Source: Flabesymbios commensalis
Lineage: Eukaryota > Annelida > Polychaeta > Terebellida > Flabelligeridae
DNA length: 64,000 nt
Assembly (NCBI GenBank): GCA_964017125.1
Contig: OZ024905.1
Coordinates: 38,202,084 to 38,266,083 of the forward strand
Reading direction: 5' to 3'
This document shows, in pieces, positions 1-12,560 of this stretch. Numbering within the stretch: the first letter of the stretch is position 1; every line of letters starts with the position of its first letter. The notes under the pieces were generated by a model. The model searched no databases, had not been told where the DNA came from, and saw only the letters and a program-made list of their open reading frames with translations. The position numbers and the translations under genes were made by a program.

Positions 1-2980
1 TCAGGATATGATAGTTTTATGTCAGGACATGTGAATATGATATCAGGATATGACACTTGAATATCATGATATGTAATATCATTGGTGTTTACTATAGCAA
101 AATCACGTTATGATGGCTCAATACAGCTTTATAAAGGCAGTATATAGTGGCTAAACATCACGTTGCTGTATTAAAATGAAAAGATATGGCATCATATTAT
201 CACGAAATGCATTACAATTTCGTGATATATCATTTTAACATCACTATGACATTTTAATGTTAGGATATGACATTTGAATATTAGGATATGGTACTTGAAT
301 ATTATGATGTGACTTTATACATTGATGAAATGACTCATTGAGGTCACAATATAGCATTGCAATGTGATGATGTGTCATTATAATGACAAACATGCTATTT
401 AATATCGAATATTGTATAATGGACTTGTCGGATTATGACATTAGAATAGGAAAAACATAAAAAACAGTTCGAAGTCAGGACCTGGCTTTTATGCCAGGAT
501 ATTAGATTTATCAGAATATGACCCTTTAACGTCATGAGATGGTATTATAATGTCCAAATTTTGTCCTTTTATATCACACAATAAGATTTGATTGTCAAGA
601 TATTTCATTTTTTATGATAGGATATGACATTATCAAATCAAGATATGGCGGGCTTGGCGGCATTCTAATGTGACATTATAATGACTGAATATGACACTAC
701 AATATCGTAATGTGACCATAGAATGTCAGGATATGTCACTTTAAAGTCTGGATATGGCATTTTAATGTCAGGATATTATATTGTCATGTCATAGATAGAT
801 AGATATAGATAGATAGATTTATTCAGCATTCACATAAAAATAGGGTTAACATTCAGTATGATAAATACATTAGGTATTCAAAATACAATGTGACCACCAT
901 TCTGGAACACCAGGGATAAAAACACTGAAAAGTATCCTGGTGCAGGTCACTTATTTCCGCAGTGGTCCCTATATGCTGTTCCAGAGTGGCGGCGACAAGA
1001 GCAAGTTATTTTATACTTTCAATAAATACATTAGTTATATCATTGATTCTGTAGTTAGCTACACGTCAATGGTTATATCACAGATAAACTGGTGACTAGG
1101 AAAGTCATAGCATTTTCACAAAAAAAATACAGGCAGAAACTGCCTCGACTAAAGTATAACAATGTCAAGGTATAACATTTCAATAGCATAATATATAGAG
1201 ACGCGCGTTACCATATGGTAATACAGAATCGATATAAAACATTCCAATATCAGGATGGCACATGTCGGTTCAACATATATATCGCAATATAATTCAGTAA
1301 GTAAAGGCCTCTACATTGCTCAAATACCGGTACTCCAAAACTGCCAACAACAAAAGCACTTCGGAAGATTCAATAAAATGAAAAGTAAGATAGCGTTAAG
1401 ACACACGCCCTGTGCACAGCATGTGGCCTTGCCCTCTCTTACTTTTATTTCCTCTTACACTAAAATGTCATATTGTGATGTTAATATGCTATATCATGAT
1501 ATTATAATAATATCGTGACAATACACTAAAAGATCCTGTCACTTTAATACCATACCGTGATGCTTAACCACCATATCCTGCATTTATAAAGCTGTATCCA
1601 GACATCATAATGTCATTTTACTATAATAAAGAGCAATATTTGGACATTACAAAACCATATCATGACGTTAATGTGTCTTGTCCTCATATTATCGTGACAT
1701 AAAAAGATCATATCTTGACGATAAACTGTGACATCAATTAATTGAATGTCATATTCCGATATTCTGATGTAAAAAATAATTACAACACCATACAATGCCA
1801 TAACTTCATTACGAAATATATATATCCTAATATTCAAAATGTAATTTCTTGATATTTAAATGATATATTTCATGATATTAAACATATTGACATTTGCAGA
1901 TCATGGACAAAAGTAAGTATTTAAAAGAGCATTGTTACAGGACGATTATCAAAGATGTCATGTACATGTAACGTGTGATGTGCAAGTCCTTATCTTGTAA
2001 TTGATTTTTGCTAGAAAGCCTCCCTTCAACGTCACCTACTGCCCCAGCCAACACGGGGCATTAATCCAATTCTGTTTATTTTTTGGGCCAGCGTCGAAGA
2101 CGGTCAGATAATATTAAAACAGCATTGGATGAATGCCTCGTGTTTAAACTCCATTATGATACAGAGCATATTTTGCTGTACAGGAGGGTGTGGAATCTAC
2201 AGTTTGGGAACGGATTTTATATCATGGTTGTTTGTAACCAAGGCAAACTGAAAGAGCAGTCGTTTAACAATCGCTTAACAAAATATTATGGCGGCCATTG
2301 TGAATTTGTGGTATTAAGAAAAGTACTGATATTATTTCTGATCATCTGGATAACCTCCTTGCATTTTAAAACATAGGTAGAGACACCAAAATCATTGTTT
2401 TAACTTCAAAAGTGAGGAATTGGGGTATACCCCTTTTTAAAAAAAAATGGCGTTACCTGGTGTTATTTTGAATTAAATACTATGTGGGATTTATATTGAT
2501 AAATTCAATAAAATAAAATAATGGTGATCTAAATAAGTGCTAGATTCCATGGGTTTGGCCAAAAAATACATTTTAGGTTCAACAACGAGATAGATATCTT
2601 ATATTTTTGTGTTTTTTTAAGAGGTCGATTAAACATAATCAGAACAATATGGCGGCCATCTTGGATTTTTGGTATTGAGAAAAGTGCTGATATCATTTCT
2701 GATTATCTGGATCAACTCTTTGTGCCTTGAAACATAAGTAGAGACACCAAAATATATTTTTTCTAACTACAAAGGTGAGGAATTGGGGTATACCCCTGTT
2801 TTTTGAAAATGGCGTTACATGGTGGCGGCCATCTTGAATTAAAAAAAATGCACAAGGGGGATTTTTGGGGCCTCTTGGGAATTTGCCTGTGGAGATGTCC
2901 AGGTATCATTCCTGAAAAAATCAGCTTTCTGCAATTTTATTCCAGGTTCCTGTGTTTTTTTCACTAATGCTCTTGCACTA
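1..2980 (+). mobile_element. Right part of a long-inverted-arm DNA element (copy A)
   Basis: This stretch matches the right two thirds of the complete element at 23473-28461 in the same orientation; its left arm lies outside the window. It holds an AT-rich block of ~21-bp periodic motifs (GTCAGGATATGACA type) to about 780, its reverse-strand counterpart at about 1450-1890, and from ~2400 the right arm carrying ATGGCGGCCATCTTG-type motifs. It ends with GCTCTTGCAC followed by TA at about 2978. Compared with copy B it lacks one ~380-bp arm unit. Open frames here are short and unrecognised. The element appears non-autonomous. Confidence 0.75.
791..1161 (-). mobile_element. 5'-truncated LINE or SINE tail with (TCTA)n end, nested in copy A
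   Basis: Copy B of the host element has one ATGTC where copy A has two, at 786-790 and 1162-1166, flanking this insertion. This gives a clean 5-bp target duplication. On the minus strand the insert ends in AATAAATC followed by (TATC)n, the microsatellite-tailed 3' end typical of CR1/L2-like LINEs or SINEs that borrow their tails. No reverse-transcriptase coding is visible, so only the 3' untranslated end was inserted. Confidence 0.6.
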
Positions 2981-5900
2981 TTTGTAAAGCACCACGAAGC
3001 CGGTGTGACTGGGCCACCTAACGCGAGGCCCAGTCACACTGACCGCCATTTTGTTTCCACAGCCAGCTGTGTAAAAACGACACTCGCGCTGCCTACCAAA
3101 AAACTCGGATGTCATGAAATTGAGACGAATATTTTAAAGGCCTACGAAAACTAGGCTATTTTCAGCAGACGTAAACTTTTGATCGTATTAGAACTATAAC
3201 ATTTAAAAATGTAGGTCACTGTGTCAGAGCCTTGCGATGTCATCAGGGTAGAAGCTGGCCTAATTCCATCCCTGTATTATTCTTGGTATAAAATTGAGAT
3301 ATTCAGCATAAGTTAAATAAACTTACATCGTAATTAAAGTTTAGTGATAACAAAGAATATGACACTTTTGTGCACCAAAGACGCGATTAATAATAATAAC
3401 GACAAATTCAGTATAATATTGCAACATACAAAAGTGAAGATCATTAATTGGTAGTACTGGCTGATAAACAACATCTTGTGTTGGTGCGTTATTGGATCGT
3501 TATTGTTACGACTTGTAGACGAAACACCCGACAGAGCGCATTAATGATGCCCCATGTTCATCTGGCATCGCAAGTAATAGATTAGTGGAGTGTACTTTGC
3601 ACACTAAAATACTTATCAGCCACGTTTCCTTATTTACTGACCGACTTTGTCTACCTGAACAAGAACCGGACGCACGCATGAGATAAATCACAGTGGAATA
3701 AGTAGTGACAGTTCACTCACTATTAGTCATGCTATTGTGAATTAAGACACTTCACTCACTTATAATGCAATGGGCTATTATATCACATACATGTACAGAC
3801 AATATATATAATTATCTATATTTGTACTTTATTGTACTTTGTACATTATATGTTACTGTTGATTGTTTCGAGAAGCTGTAGATAAACGCATATATATTTT
3901 ATATGTTTGATCTCTTGTATTGATCATACCATTGAAAATATTTATAAGCCAAGTTAATAAAACCACCAAAATAGTCAACGAAATTTTCAAACCATATAAA
4001 GAACGTTTTCCATTCGTGTAGTGTCTTTCTACTGTGATAAGGAATTACTTTGAAGCTAGCATGATATATTTTCCGCGAGTGTAGTATTTTCCCTTTTTTG
4101 GCACACGTGTTTAGTTAAATAAATAAGTTGTACAAAAGCCGAAATGGGTACACACATGTGTATAAATGAACTGTAGACACTATGTGACATATTTTTCTGA
4201 TAAAATATGTGAGTTTTATGTCTTATCATGCTTATCATGCGTAGTGCTAACAATAACTAAACAACAGGATGTGAGTCATTTGTCTTCTCTATTGCATCAT
4301 TTACTTCACATGCTTTATAACCCATTTTTGTAACTTAACAACTTTACACACTGTCACGTCTTACCATGGGACAGATTTATTCATTCTAAATGGTGTGAAT
4401 CTAGAATATATTTAAAAAAACTACTAAAATTTCATGGTGAATTATGCTGTATTTGAGTATATATATTAAAAAGAACAGAAATTAATGTCAGAATTAAAAT
4501 AAATCATAGGAATAAAAAAGTCTGCTAGACTATAAGATAAAACTAAGTCGTGAACGGAATGTTTTTCAATTATTATTCATGTTTGGCTATTTTTCGGTGT
4601 AAAACTTTGTAAATTTAATGTTCTTCCATCTAGCTCCCAACATTATGATAGGCCCACTATAGCTTCATGTGTAATATTGAATCTAAAAAAATTACGCAAA
4701 TGTATAGCTTTAAAGCTGATCTATTTCAATGCATCTATTGCTGAAGCGTTGCATGACAGCTAGATGGGATATGTATAGGGGTAGATAAAAAGGTCTGTGT
4801 GACACAATGATAGGGCATTTCACTACAATAAAAAAAAATATTACTAATCTAATTGGATGTGGCTTGGTAACAGAAGGTTGTTTTTTTTTGTGTCAAACAA
4901 CTTATTTGAGTTATATTACAAAATAAACACATCAGGCCAACATTATAATTGGCGTCCATGTTGGTTCACCATAATTTATATATTTATGTCATAACAGCTG
5001 GCTCCGTTAACTGTAGGGCAAAGTTCCTTTCAAAATGACTGCCCGGCGGCCATTTAAACAAAGTGTGCTTTAGGTTGCTCTATATCTTCAAAAGTAAACA
5101 AGATAGGGCTATAGTTTCACGGACACCAATACGAAACCCAACCATGGGCATACAATAATATATTTACTTTTGACTTTAGGTGACCTTGAGGGGTTAAACG
5201 AAGGGAAATCGCACTTTAATGGTTTTTAACTTGAAAAGTGAGCAATGTATGGCTATAGTTACTATTATTAACCTACAGGAAACCATACACGCGTCTAGTG
5301 AACTTGAGGGGGGGGGGTCAAGAGTCAAGCATACTTACTTGCTTATAAGAAACCCCACAATTGACCATACAATAGCCCATTTATTTTTTACCCCAGGTGA
5401 CATTGAGGTGTCAAACAGAGCTTGAGCATTGACATTCTTGAGTCACTTCCACCGAGGGATGCTATTCAGGATTTGCAACCGAACCCAATCCCATCTAGTT
5501 TGAGATGTGAGTAATGTAGTTTCTCAATATAAGATGTTTCACAAAGCAGCTGGCGTCATAATCTTCTTGTATATATAGGTACCGTAGGTGATCTGTAAAG
5601 AAGTTGACGGTCTTCATCTATAGCTGATGCCACCAGCACACGTGTCTAATGTTTTTGCGTGGGAAATGTATTGTCAATAAATAACCATAGTTTTGCGCGC
5701 GGCATGTGGTCATAGTTGAATGGGGAATGTACATGGTGCTTGTATATTTTCATCGTATTGATCAGAATGTACTTTGTACGGCTGTTACAGCTTGGACTTA
5801 TAAGTAACACATGTGGACTTTCATGGGTTTTTTATAATACCCCCATCCCCAACGTCCTGCTATTTTTACTTGACCACCCAGATATTTTGCAGTAATATTA

Positions 5901-5998
5901 GGATAATTACAGCTAGACTCATTACCCTTGTGTTGCATGGACCCTATACGTTTCCAAACATGGTTCAGTCGAAATGATATGTCACTAAAATTGATAAA
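2981..5998. other. Gene-less AT-rich stretch
   Basis: No supported coding region. It contains a GC-rich hairpin at 3003-3039, and around 5090-5420 a degenerate pair of ~240-bp blocks sharing 'CATACAAT' and 'AGGTGACCTTGAGG'-like strings. Short open frames here show no protein family features. Confidence 0.4.
3003..3039. repeat. Perfect 13-bp hairpin
   Basis: GTGTGACTGGGCC at 3003-3015 is followed after 11 bases by its exact reverse complement at 3027-3039. It lies about 25 bp beyond the end of the inverted-arm element and is much more GC-rich than its surroundings. Confidence 0.7.
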
Positions 5999-6604
5999 AT
6001 ATTTAGTGGTCGCTGCCCAGTTAATATTTAGTGATCGCTGCTCAGTTAATATTTAGTGATCATTGCTCAGTTAATATTCAGTGGTAGTTATCAGTTATTA
6101 TTTAGTGATCGCTGCTCAGTTAATATTTAGTGGTAGCTATCAGTTAATATTTAGTGATCGCTGCTCAGTTAATATTTAGTGATCGCTGCTCAGTTAATAT
6201 TATAGTGATCACTGCTCAGTTAATATTTAGTGATCACTGCTCAGTTGATATTTAGTGGTAGCTATCGGCTAATATTTAGTGATCGCTGCTCAGTTAATAT
6301 TTAGTGGTAGCTATCAGTTGATATTTAGTGATTGCTGCTCAGTTAATATTTAGTGATCGCTGCTCAGTTAATATTTAGTGATCGCTGCTCAGTTAATATT
6401 TAGTGATGACTTCTCAGTTAATATTTAGTGATCGCTGCTCAGTTAATATTTAGTGATCACTGTTCAGTTAATATTTAGTGATCACTGCTCAGTTAATATT
6501 TAGTGGTAGCTATCAGTTAATATTTAGTGATCGCTGCTAAGTTAATATTTAGTGGTAGCTATCAGTTAATATTTAGTGATCGCTGCTCAGTTAATATTTA
6601 GTGA
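5999..6604. repeat. Minisatellite with ~25-bp and ~23-bp unit types
   Basis: About 25 tandem units built on GCTCAGTTAATATTTAGTG. Most carry GATCGCT before CAGTT. A second unit type has GGTAGCTAT in that place and is two bases shorter. The two types alternate irregularly, as expected of unequal exchange. Confidence 0.9.
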
Positions 6605-7133
6605 ATGGAAAATATTGCGATGTATTTATTAGTAATCAACAAACTAGTAGTTAATAAAATAACAAAATGGCCGCTGATAAATGTATTAGAAAATACAATT
6701 ATTGTTATGACAAACGTGAGACTAGTTCTTTATGAATAAAACAAGCACACTAATCTAAAGCTAACTGAATTCATTCATGAAGGATCTCCTGAAAATAGGT
6801 GTCTGGCAGCCTTTGGTACGCTAAATGCGTGAGCTAGCCGATTTGTCGTTTGGTTAAGGTAAACTAGTTTAAATCTGTGTTCTGCACTGGAAAATCTACA
6901 TGTACATGTAGGTAAGTGGTCTAGACCTATTTGACATTATTAAACCATAACGAAACACACATCGATTAGATACATGACAGAAAGATATTGTTTTCAAATT
7001 GCCATGCATAATTGTATATTGTAAAAAAAACTGACGTACACATCCCCCCCCCCCCAGTAATTTCACATGTTTTTAATGACTGAATATGGACGTAATGATA
7101 TTTACGGATTATGTGACTTACTTGTTTTTCTGG

Positions 7134-7326
7134 GGTACTGGTATGATTGCTAGTAGTAGCACTTCTTGCCCATATCTAGCCTAACTAGTGAATGCGCAGC
7201 ACAAAAATTTAAAAACTTTTGCAGTTCTAGTCTATGGACATGTTTACATCATATGGTCATATTATTAAGCTAAAATAAAATAACTGTTTTTTTGATGAAT
7301 TTAGACCTGGGCATGTCCCTTTAATT
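7134..7326 (-). repeat. Interspersed element with AAAGGGAC terminus (copy 1)
   Basis: Reverse-complement relative of the sequence at 14885-15010, and also seen at 61598-61766. Shared landmarks are GCAGTTCTAGTCTATG, CATCATATGGTCATATT and the end CATGTCCCTTTAA. The 5' part (about 7134-7175) also resembles 30485-30522. Confidence 0.6.
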
Positions 7327-7930
7327 AACTTTTTCACCATGGTTTACCGCTGTTTCCTGGATTTTTTCCCTGGGAATGGTGAGTTCACCCCTGTTTCTTA
7401 TTTTCCCGGGAATAGCTGGTTCACCACAGTGGTATCGTGTGGTTGGGTGAGGTGGTACCGATATCGTGGTAAGTTGATCTGGGGGATTGTCAGTTGGCAC
7501 GCCGGCAAACCGCCCTCACCGAACTCGGATGTATAATATTTCAATCTGCCGTCATGGCAACGGCGAGTGAATAACTTCCTTAACTCATTCTTCTGTTCAT
7601 TCTCTCTTTATTATTGGCTAGACATTAAACCGTGCACACAGTCCCAAATAGAGCGCGACGTCCTCTCGCCATGCGGTTCTGGCCCTGTAGTCTAGATGGA
7701 GCGTCTGTCCAGCTCAGTGCCCGTGATGTAAGTGAGTGCAGTCGGTTGGTTGGCGCGAAGCCAATCAGAGTGAGGCTACTCGGGAAATGGCCACTCATCA
7801 GTGGTCGTAAACCCGAGTAGTCCCGAGACGGGTGGGATGCTGATCCCACAGTGGCACTGTTTCCCGTTTTTTCGCAATGGCTCGTTTACCACTGTTTCCC
7901 GTTTTCTCCAGTCTGGGAACATTGCTATAT
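7327..7930. other. GC-rich island without recognised gene
   Basis: Base composition rises sharply over the AT-rich flanks, with several CpG-containing runs. It contains repeated TTTACC(A/G)CTGTTTCC motifs at both ends (about 7342 and 7890) and an imperfect inverted repeat CTACTCGGG / CCCGAGTAG (about 7776-7820). The open frames at 7339-7536 and 7625-7849 show no family features. It may be a transposon fragment with related ends, or a promoter-type CpG-rich patch. I cannot decide. Confidence 0.4.
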
Positions 7931-8503
7931 ACATTTTTGGATAGTGGACCCCTTTTAGTTACTAAATTATTCAATTACAAACAGACCAGATTTAAATTAA
8001 ATTTATTTAGAAATAAATATTCCAAGATTAGGTCCCAAATCTTGACATAGTAGATTTAATCCTAATTTCAGTGCAACATCTGTATTCAAAAAAATAATAA
8101 TTTTAATGTACTATTATTTGGCAGACCTTTCGCCGCCTTTTCACCAGCCTACCATCTGACTGACACTCTATAGATCTAACAACACCCAGTGTTGACACAT
8201 ATCTTCTTCCCACGCATGTGCAATCCAAGCGTCCTTCAATAGTCAACCTTCTCTTCTTAATGGCTCCTATTATTTAACATTTTTTATGGAGTACTGTATG
8301 TTTTCAAAAACAGGGTTCCCCATGAATCCTGAAATGTCTGTCAAAAATTCAGGGAATTTTAGGATGTTCTATATTAGTTGTGACTGTGCATACTTTAAAC
8401 TTGCGACCACTGGCGCGATTGCACAATAGTGCGTACTGCCACGCAATATGTATATATAGGTTTTATTGACCGTTTACATTTCAACTTTGACATATTGGTA
8501 TTT
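7931..8503. other. Gene-less stretch
   Basis: AT-rich DNA with no recognised gene or repeat unit. Confidence 0.3.
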
Positions 8504-10630
8504 TTTAGCTCCCGCTGTCACCGTAGGTGAGACGGAGGGAGCTATGGATTCTCCCTCCGTTTTTTTTTCCTCTTCTTTTGCCTATAACTTTGTAAGAAAA
8601 TAAGCTAGGATAACAATTTTTGGTATGTGGGTTACTTCCAGGTGGATAATGGACAGGTTAAAATATTTTTAATCTGAATTCAATACGCAAGGTCTCAGAG
8701 GAGAAAATGATGATGTTACGCCGTTGGGCCGTAGGGCCGTTGGGCCGTCCGTAAACAATTCGTTTCCGGAGCATATATCTGAAAGTACTTGTCCGATTGT
8801 CTTCAAATTTTACACACAACACCCCTAGGGGGTCTAGATGTGCCTTTTGGGGTATTTGAATTTTGACCTACTTCTGGTTCAGAACTATGACCTATTTAGA
8901 CGTTTTGACGCGCACTTCATTTCCGGAGCAGATCTCGAAAAGTACTGGGCCGATGACAGTCATATTGCACATACATGTTCTCTAAGGTCCCTAGTTGTGC
9001 CTTTTCAGGTTTTTGGACCTTGACCTTGAAGTTGACTCAGCACTTTGACCTGATTTATAACATCGGTAAATCCGACTGAAAGATTTTGCGGAATATCATG
9101 AAAACCGCTCAAGATAGCTACACCATTACTATAAAACAAATTGTGAGGTTTCAGGAGAGGATGCATCTTGAAAAATTTCAAGTCGATAAAATTAAAAATG
9201 GCCGCCTATCGGCCATTTTTCACCTCGACAGGCCTGATATTGCGGAATATCATTAAAACCGCTCAAGATCGCTACACCATTAATATCAAATAAATTGTAA
9301 GGTTTCAGGAGAGGATGCATCTTGAAAAATTTCAAGTTGATAAAATTCAAAATGGCTGCCTATCGGCCATTATTCACCTCGACAGGCCTGATATTGTGGA
9401 ATATCATGAAAACCTCTCAAGATATCTACACCATTACTATAAAACAAATTGTAAGTTTTCAGGAGAGGATGCATTTTGAAAAAAATTGACTCGATAAAAT
9501 TCAAAATGGCCGCTTATCGGCCATTATTCACTTTCACATGGCCGATATTTGGTAAACCGTGCTAGATGGCTAGACCATTACTATAAACGAAATGTGAGAT
9601 TTCAGATGAGGATGCATCTTGAAAAATTTGACTTGATCAAATTCAAAATGGCCGCCTTTTTGGCCATTATTCATTTTCACATGGCTGATATTTGGTAAAC
9701 CGTGCTAGATGGCTAGACCATTACCTGATTACTATAAAACAAAGTGTGAGTTTTCGGGGGAGGATGCACCCTGAAAATTTTAAACTTACGAATTCAAAAT
9801 GGCCGACAATCAGCATTATTTACCTCAATAGGCCTGATATCAGGTAAACCGTGCTAGATAGCTAGACCATTACTATAAAACAAAATGTGACGCTTCGGGA
9901 GAGGATGCCTTTTAAAAACTTTCGACTCAATCGAATTCAAAATGGCCGTCTATCGCCACTATTTACTCTCACATTGCTGATATTTGGTAAACCGTGTTAG
10001 ATAGCTGGCCCATTACTATAAAACAAAATGTGAGAATACAAGAGAGGATGCATCTTGAAAAAAATTGACTCGATCAAATTCAAAATGGCCGCCTATCGGC
10101 CATTATTTACTTTCACATAGCCGTTATTTGGTAACCGTACTAGATGGCTAGACCATTACTATAAAACAAAATGTGAGATTTCAGGAGAGGATGCATCTTG
10201 AAAAATTTTGACTTGATCAAATTCAAAATGGCCTCCTATCGGCCATTATTCACTTTCACATGGCCGATATTTGGTAAACCGTGCTAGATAGCTAGACGAT
10301 TACTATAGAATGAAATGTGAGATTTCAGCTGAGGATGCATATTGAAAAATTCTGACTCGATCAAATTCAAAATGGCCCCCTATCGGCCATCATTTACTTT
10401 CACATGCCCAATATTTTGCAAACTGTGTTTGATTTTAGTCCATTACTATAAAACAAAATTTGAGGTTTCGGGGGAGGATAAAGTTTTTAACTAGTTTATA
10501 TCGAATTCAAAATGACCGTAAATCAGCTATTAGTTACCTCGATTGGCCTGATATCGGGTAAACCGTGCCAGATAGGTAGACCATTACTGGGATTACTGGA
10601 TTACTGGGATTACTAATTAGGATCATTAAT
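8504..10630 (+). mobile_element. Tandem-core element, copy 1 (pearl/HINE-like architecture)
   Basis: It starts with a hairpin-forming end, TAGCTCCC paired with GGGAGCTA and an inner CACC/GGTG pair. A ~560-bp leader follows, then about 11 tandem units of ~146 bp, and a very short tail ending GGATCATTAATT. Each unit carries a hairpin of the type AATGGCCG-loop-CGGCCATT and the string CCATTACTATAAAAC. A second copy with the same boundaries is at 20241-22637. Oyster pearl and HINE elements share the plan of leader plus ~150-bp tandem core; that comparison is architectural only. The open frame at 8838-9023 is conserved in the second copy but has no protein features. Confidence 0.75.
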
Positions 10631-10633
10631 TAT

Positions 10634-10822
10634 TTCTTTATTTTTTTGTACGTTTCTTATGCGACGCGAATCTGTCATACGTCCAGTTGTCATTATTATC
10701 CCACGAATTTGAACAGTTTGAGTCACTGCATATATGTGCACTATGAAATATATCGGGCGCAGCAGGACGCGAACCCGGTATCCCGGGGTTCTGAGTCAAC
10801 CACGCTACCAATGAGCCATCCT
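10634..10822 (-). mobile_element. tRNA-derived SINE
   Basis: On the minus strand it begins GGATGGCTCATTGGTAGCG (A box) and has GGGTTCGCGTCC (B box) at 10776-10765, spaced as in a tRNA. It ends in an A-rich tail at about 10634-10655. It sits exactly where the second copy of the tandem-core element continues into unrelated flank, immediately after GGATCATTAATT. The body is ~190 bp with no coding potential. A functional tRNA is unlikely because the acceptor and anticodon stems pair poorly. Confidence 0.75.
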
Positions 10823-12560
10823 TGGGCCAGGTATATATTTTCAGCATTGATTTTGAAATTGCTAAATTGTACCAGCAGTATGTATTTTGACGGCTTGTGG
10901 ACACAAGGGAGGTCGCTCAATTAGATTTTGTTCAATTGACTGGTTGGGAAATGTATGATTTTCCTATCTAAATGTGTGAACAGTCAGGGAAACGTCAGCA
11001 AATTCGGTTCAATTTTATTTTGAGAACCCTGATTTATGAAAATTTGGAAACATATTTCTCCATGATCACAGCAAACCCGTCATTGGCCCAATGTCGTCTC
11101 ATTGTTGGTCACCGTCTTCGCTGACCCAGCCTTACATTGTGGCTTGTGTCCAGTGTTTACTGTGATATCGTCTACTGGGAAGGGTTTCATGTTGATTCTG
11201 TCTCAGGTGTATGTATCAGCATTCTACATTAGGTGAAGGACGCACGGGACACTTCACACACTGAACTTAACCTTCTCACAGCTAAACTGACTTATTACCT
11301 AGGCAAATGTTAATGTCTCCATTATGCCGAGGTGATGTATCCTGAAACAAATGGTACGATTAATTGTATGGTTGACTAGCTGCAGGTCCATAAAAACACA
11401 AAGATATGCACAGTGTATACATGGCACAGTGGTAGAATATACAGGTGATTATAAAAGAACTATGTGTTCCAAGAGATGTAATGAAAATTGAAAAAGATAA
11501 AGTTATTTTTATATTAATCATTTGAATTCACCGCGACATTATCAACGTGAATATTCTGCTTATTTATTGTATTTGTTGTCATCCCTGGTTATTACCACGA
11601 TTACGTTTTTATTGCATCAATAGGTAAGGATTGATTGACCGGTCAGTGGCATTAGACGCCACCTGTTATGTAGGTTTACATTGGCATACAACACACACCA
11701 TCCATCCATCCATTTGTTCATTGGCTGAACATCGCCTCAGGGGCAGCTCTATAATATACGACGTTAGCCCAATGTTTACCCACCGAGCCATTTGGTGTTT
11801 TTTCCAGACCACACGCGTGTAATATTGGCTGTGTAAACACACCACAATGCTGGGAGCTGGGTATCCCTAACCCTTACGTACCATAATGTACGCAACGTGG
11901 ACTATCAATTTTAATATCATGTAAAATAATCATGCCATATACAATATAATACCAAAGAGACCGATGATTATCTGAACCAAATTATTGTGCATCATTACGT
12001 ACCAGTATAGCCTATTTGTCTGATCATCACAGATCACACTATATAGAAAGGGTCAGCTATCACACAATGAAGTGATGCAGGGTTAACCTCCATAAGGGAA
12101 AATCCACGTGGGACTTAAGTCGAAGGTGAATGCCACATAAAGGTTGTTGTCATCATGAATAATATGTATAAACATTTAGAATAATACCGTACATACTGTA
12201 CACTGATCTCAAGTTTCACTCCAAAGCGAGAGTAAGTAGAATTCATGGTACAATATTTACCCCCTATAAATATGACATTGCATACAAGTAAATAATTATT
12301 AGATCTTCATGTTTCGTGTACTTCGTTCGGTGATTCCACACAGCAAGTCTTACATCAATTCGTTTAATACACTGCAGTAATACCACACTTATTTATTTTA
12401 TTTTGAAGGACTTATGTTTTCTCTGAGCTTAGGACAGTCATTGTTTTACGGAGGTCTATTGTTGTTATTATTAAGCAGCCCTCGCCGAGACGGGCTGTTT
12501 ACTGTATTCCACACGATCCTCGCTGTGGTTATTTGTTTTCAAGATAGCTACTATTCTATA
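10823..12560. other. Gene-less stretch
   Basis: AT-rich unique-looking sequence. The small open frame at 11631-11822 shows no family features. No RNA gene or clear repeat seen. Confidence 0.3.

Noticed and set aside
8838-9023. 61-codon frame conserved in two places (also 20566-20808)
   Set aside because: Conservation is that of the whole repeated element leader; no protein features and no codon-like divergence seen.
10753-10822. Genuine tRNA gene
   Set aside because: A and B boxes are present but stem pairing is poor and an A-rich tail follows, so it is a SINE.
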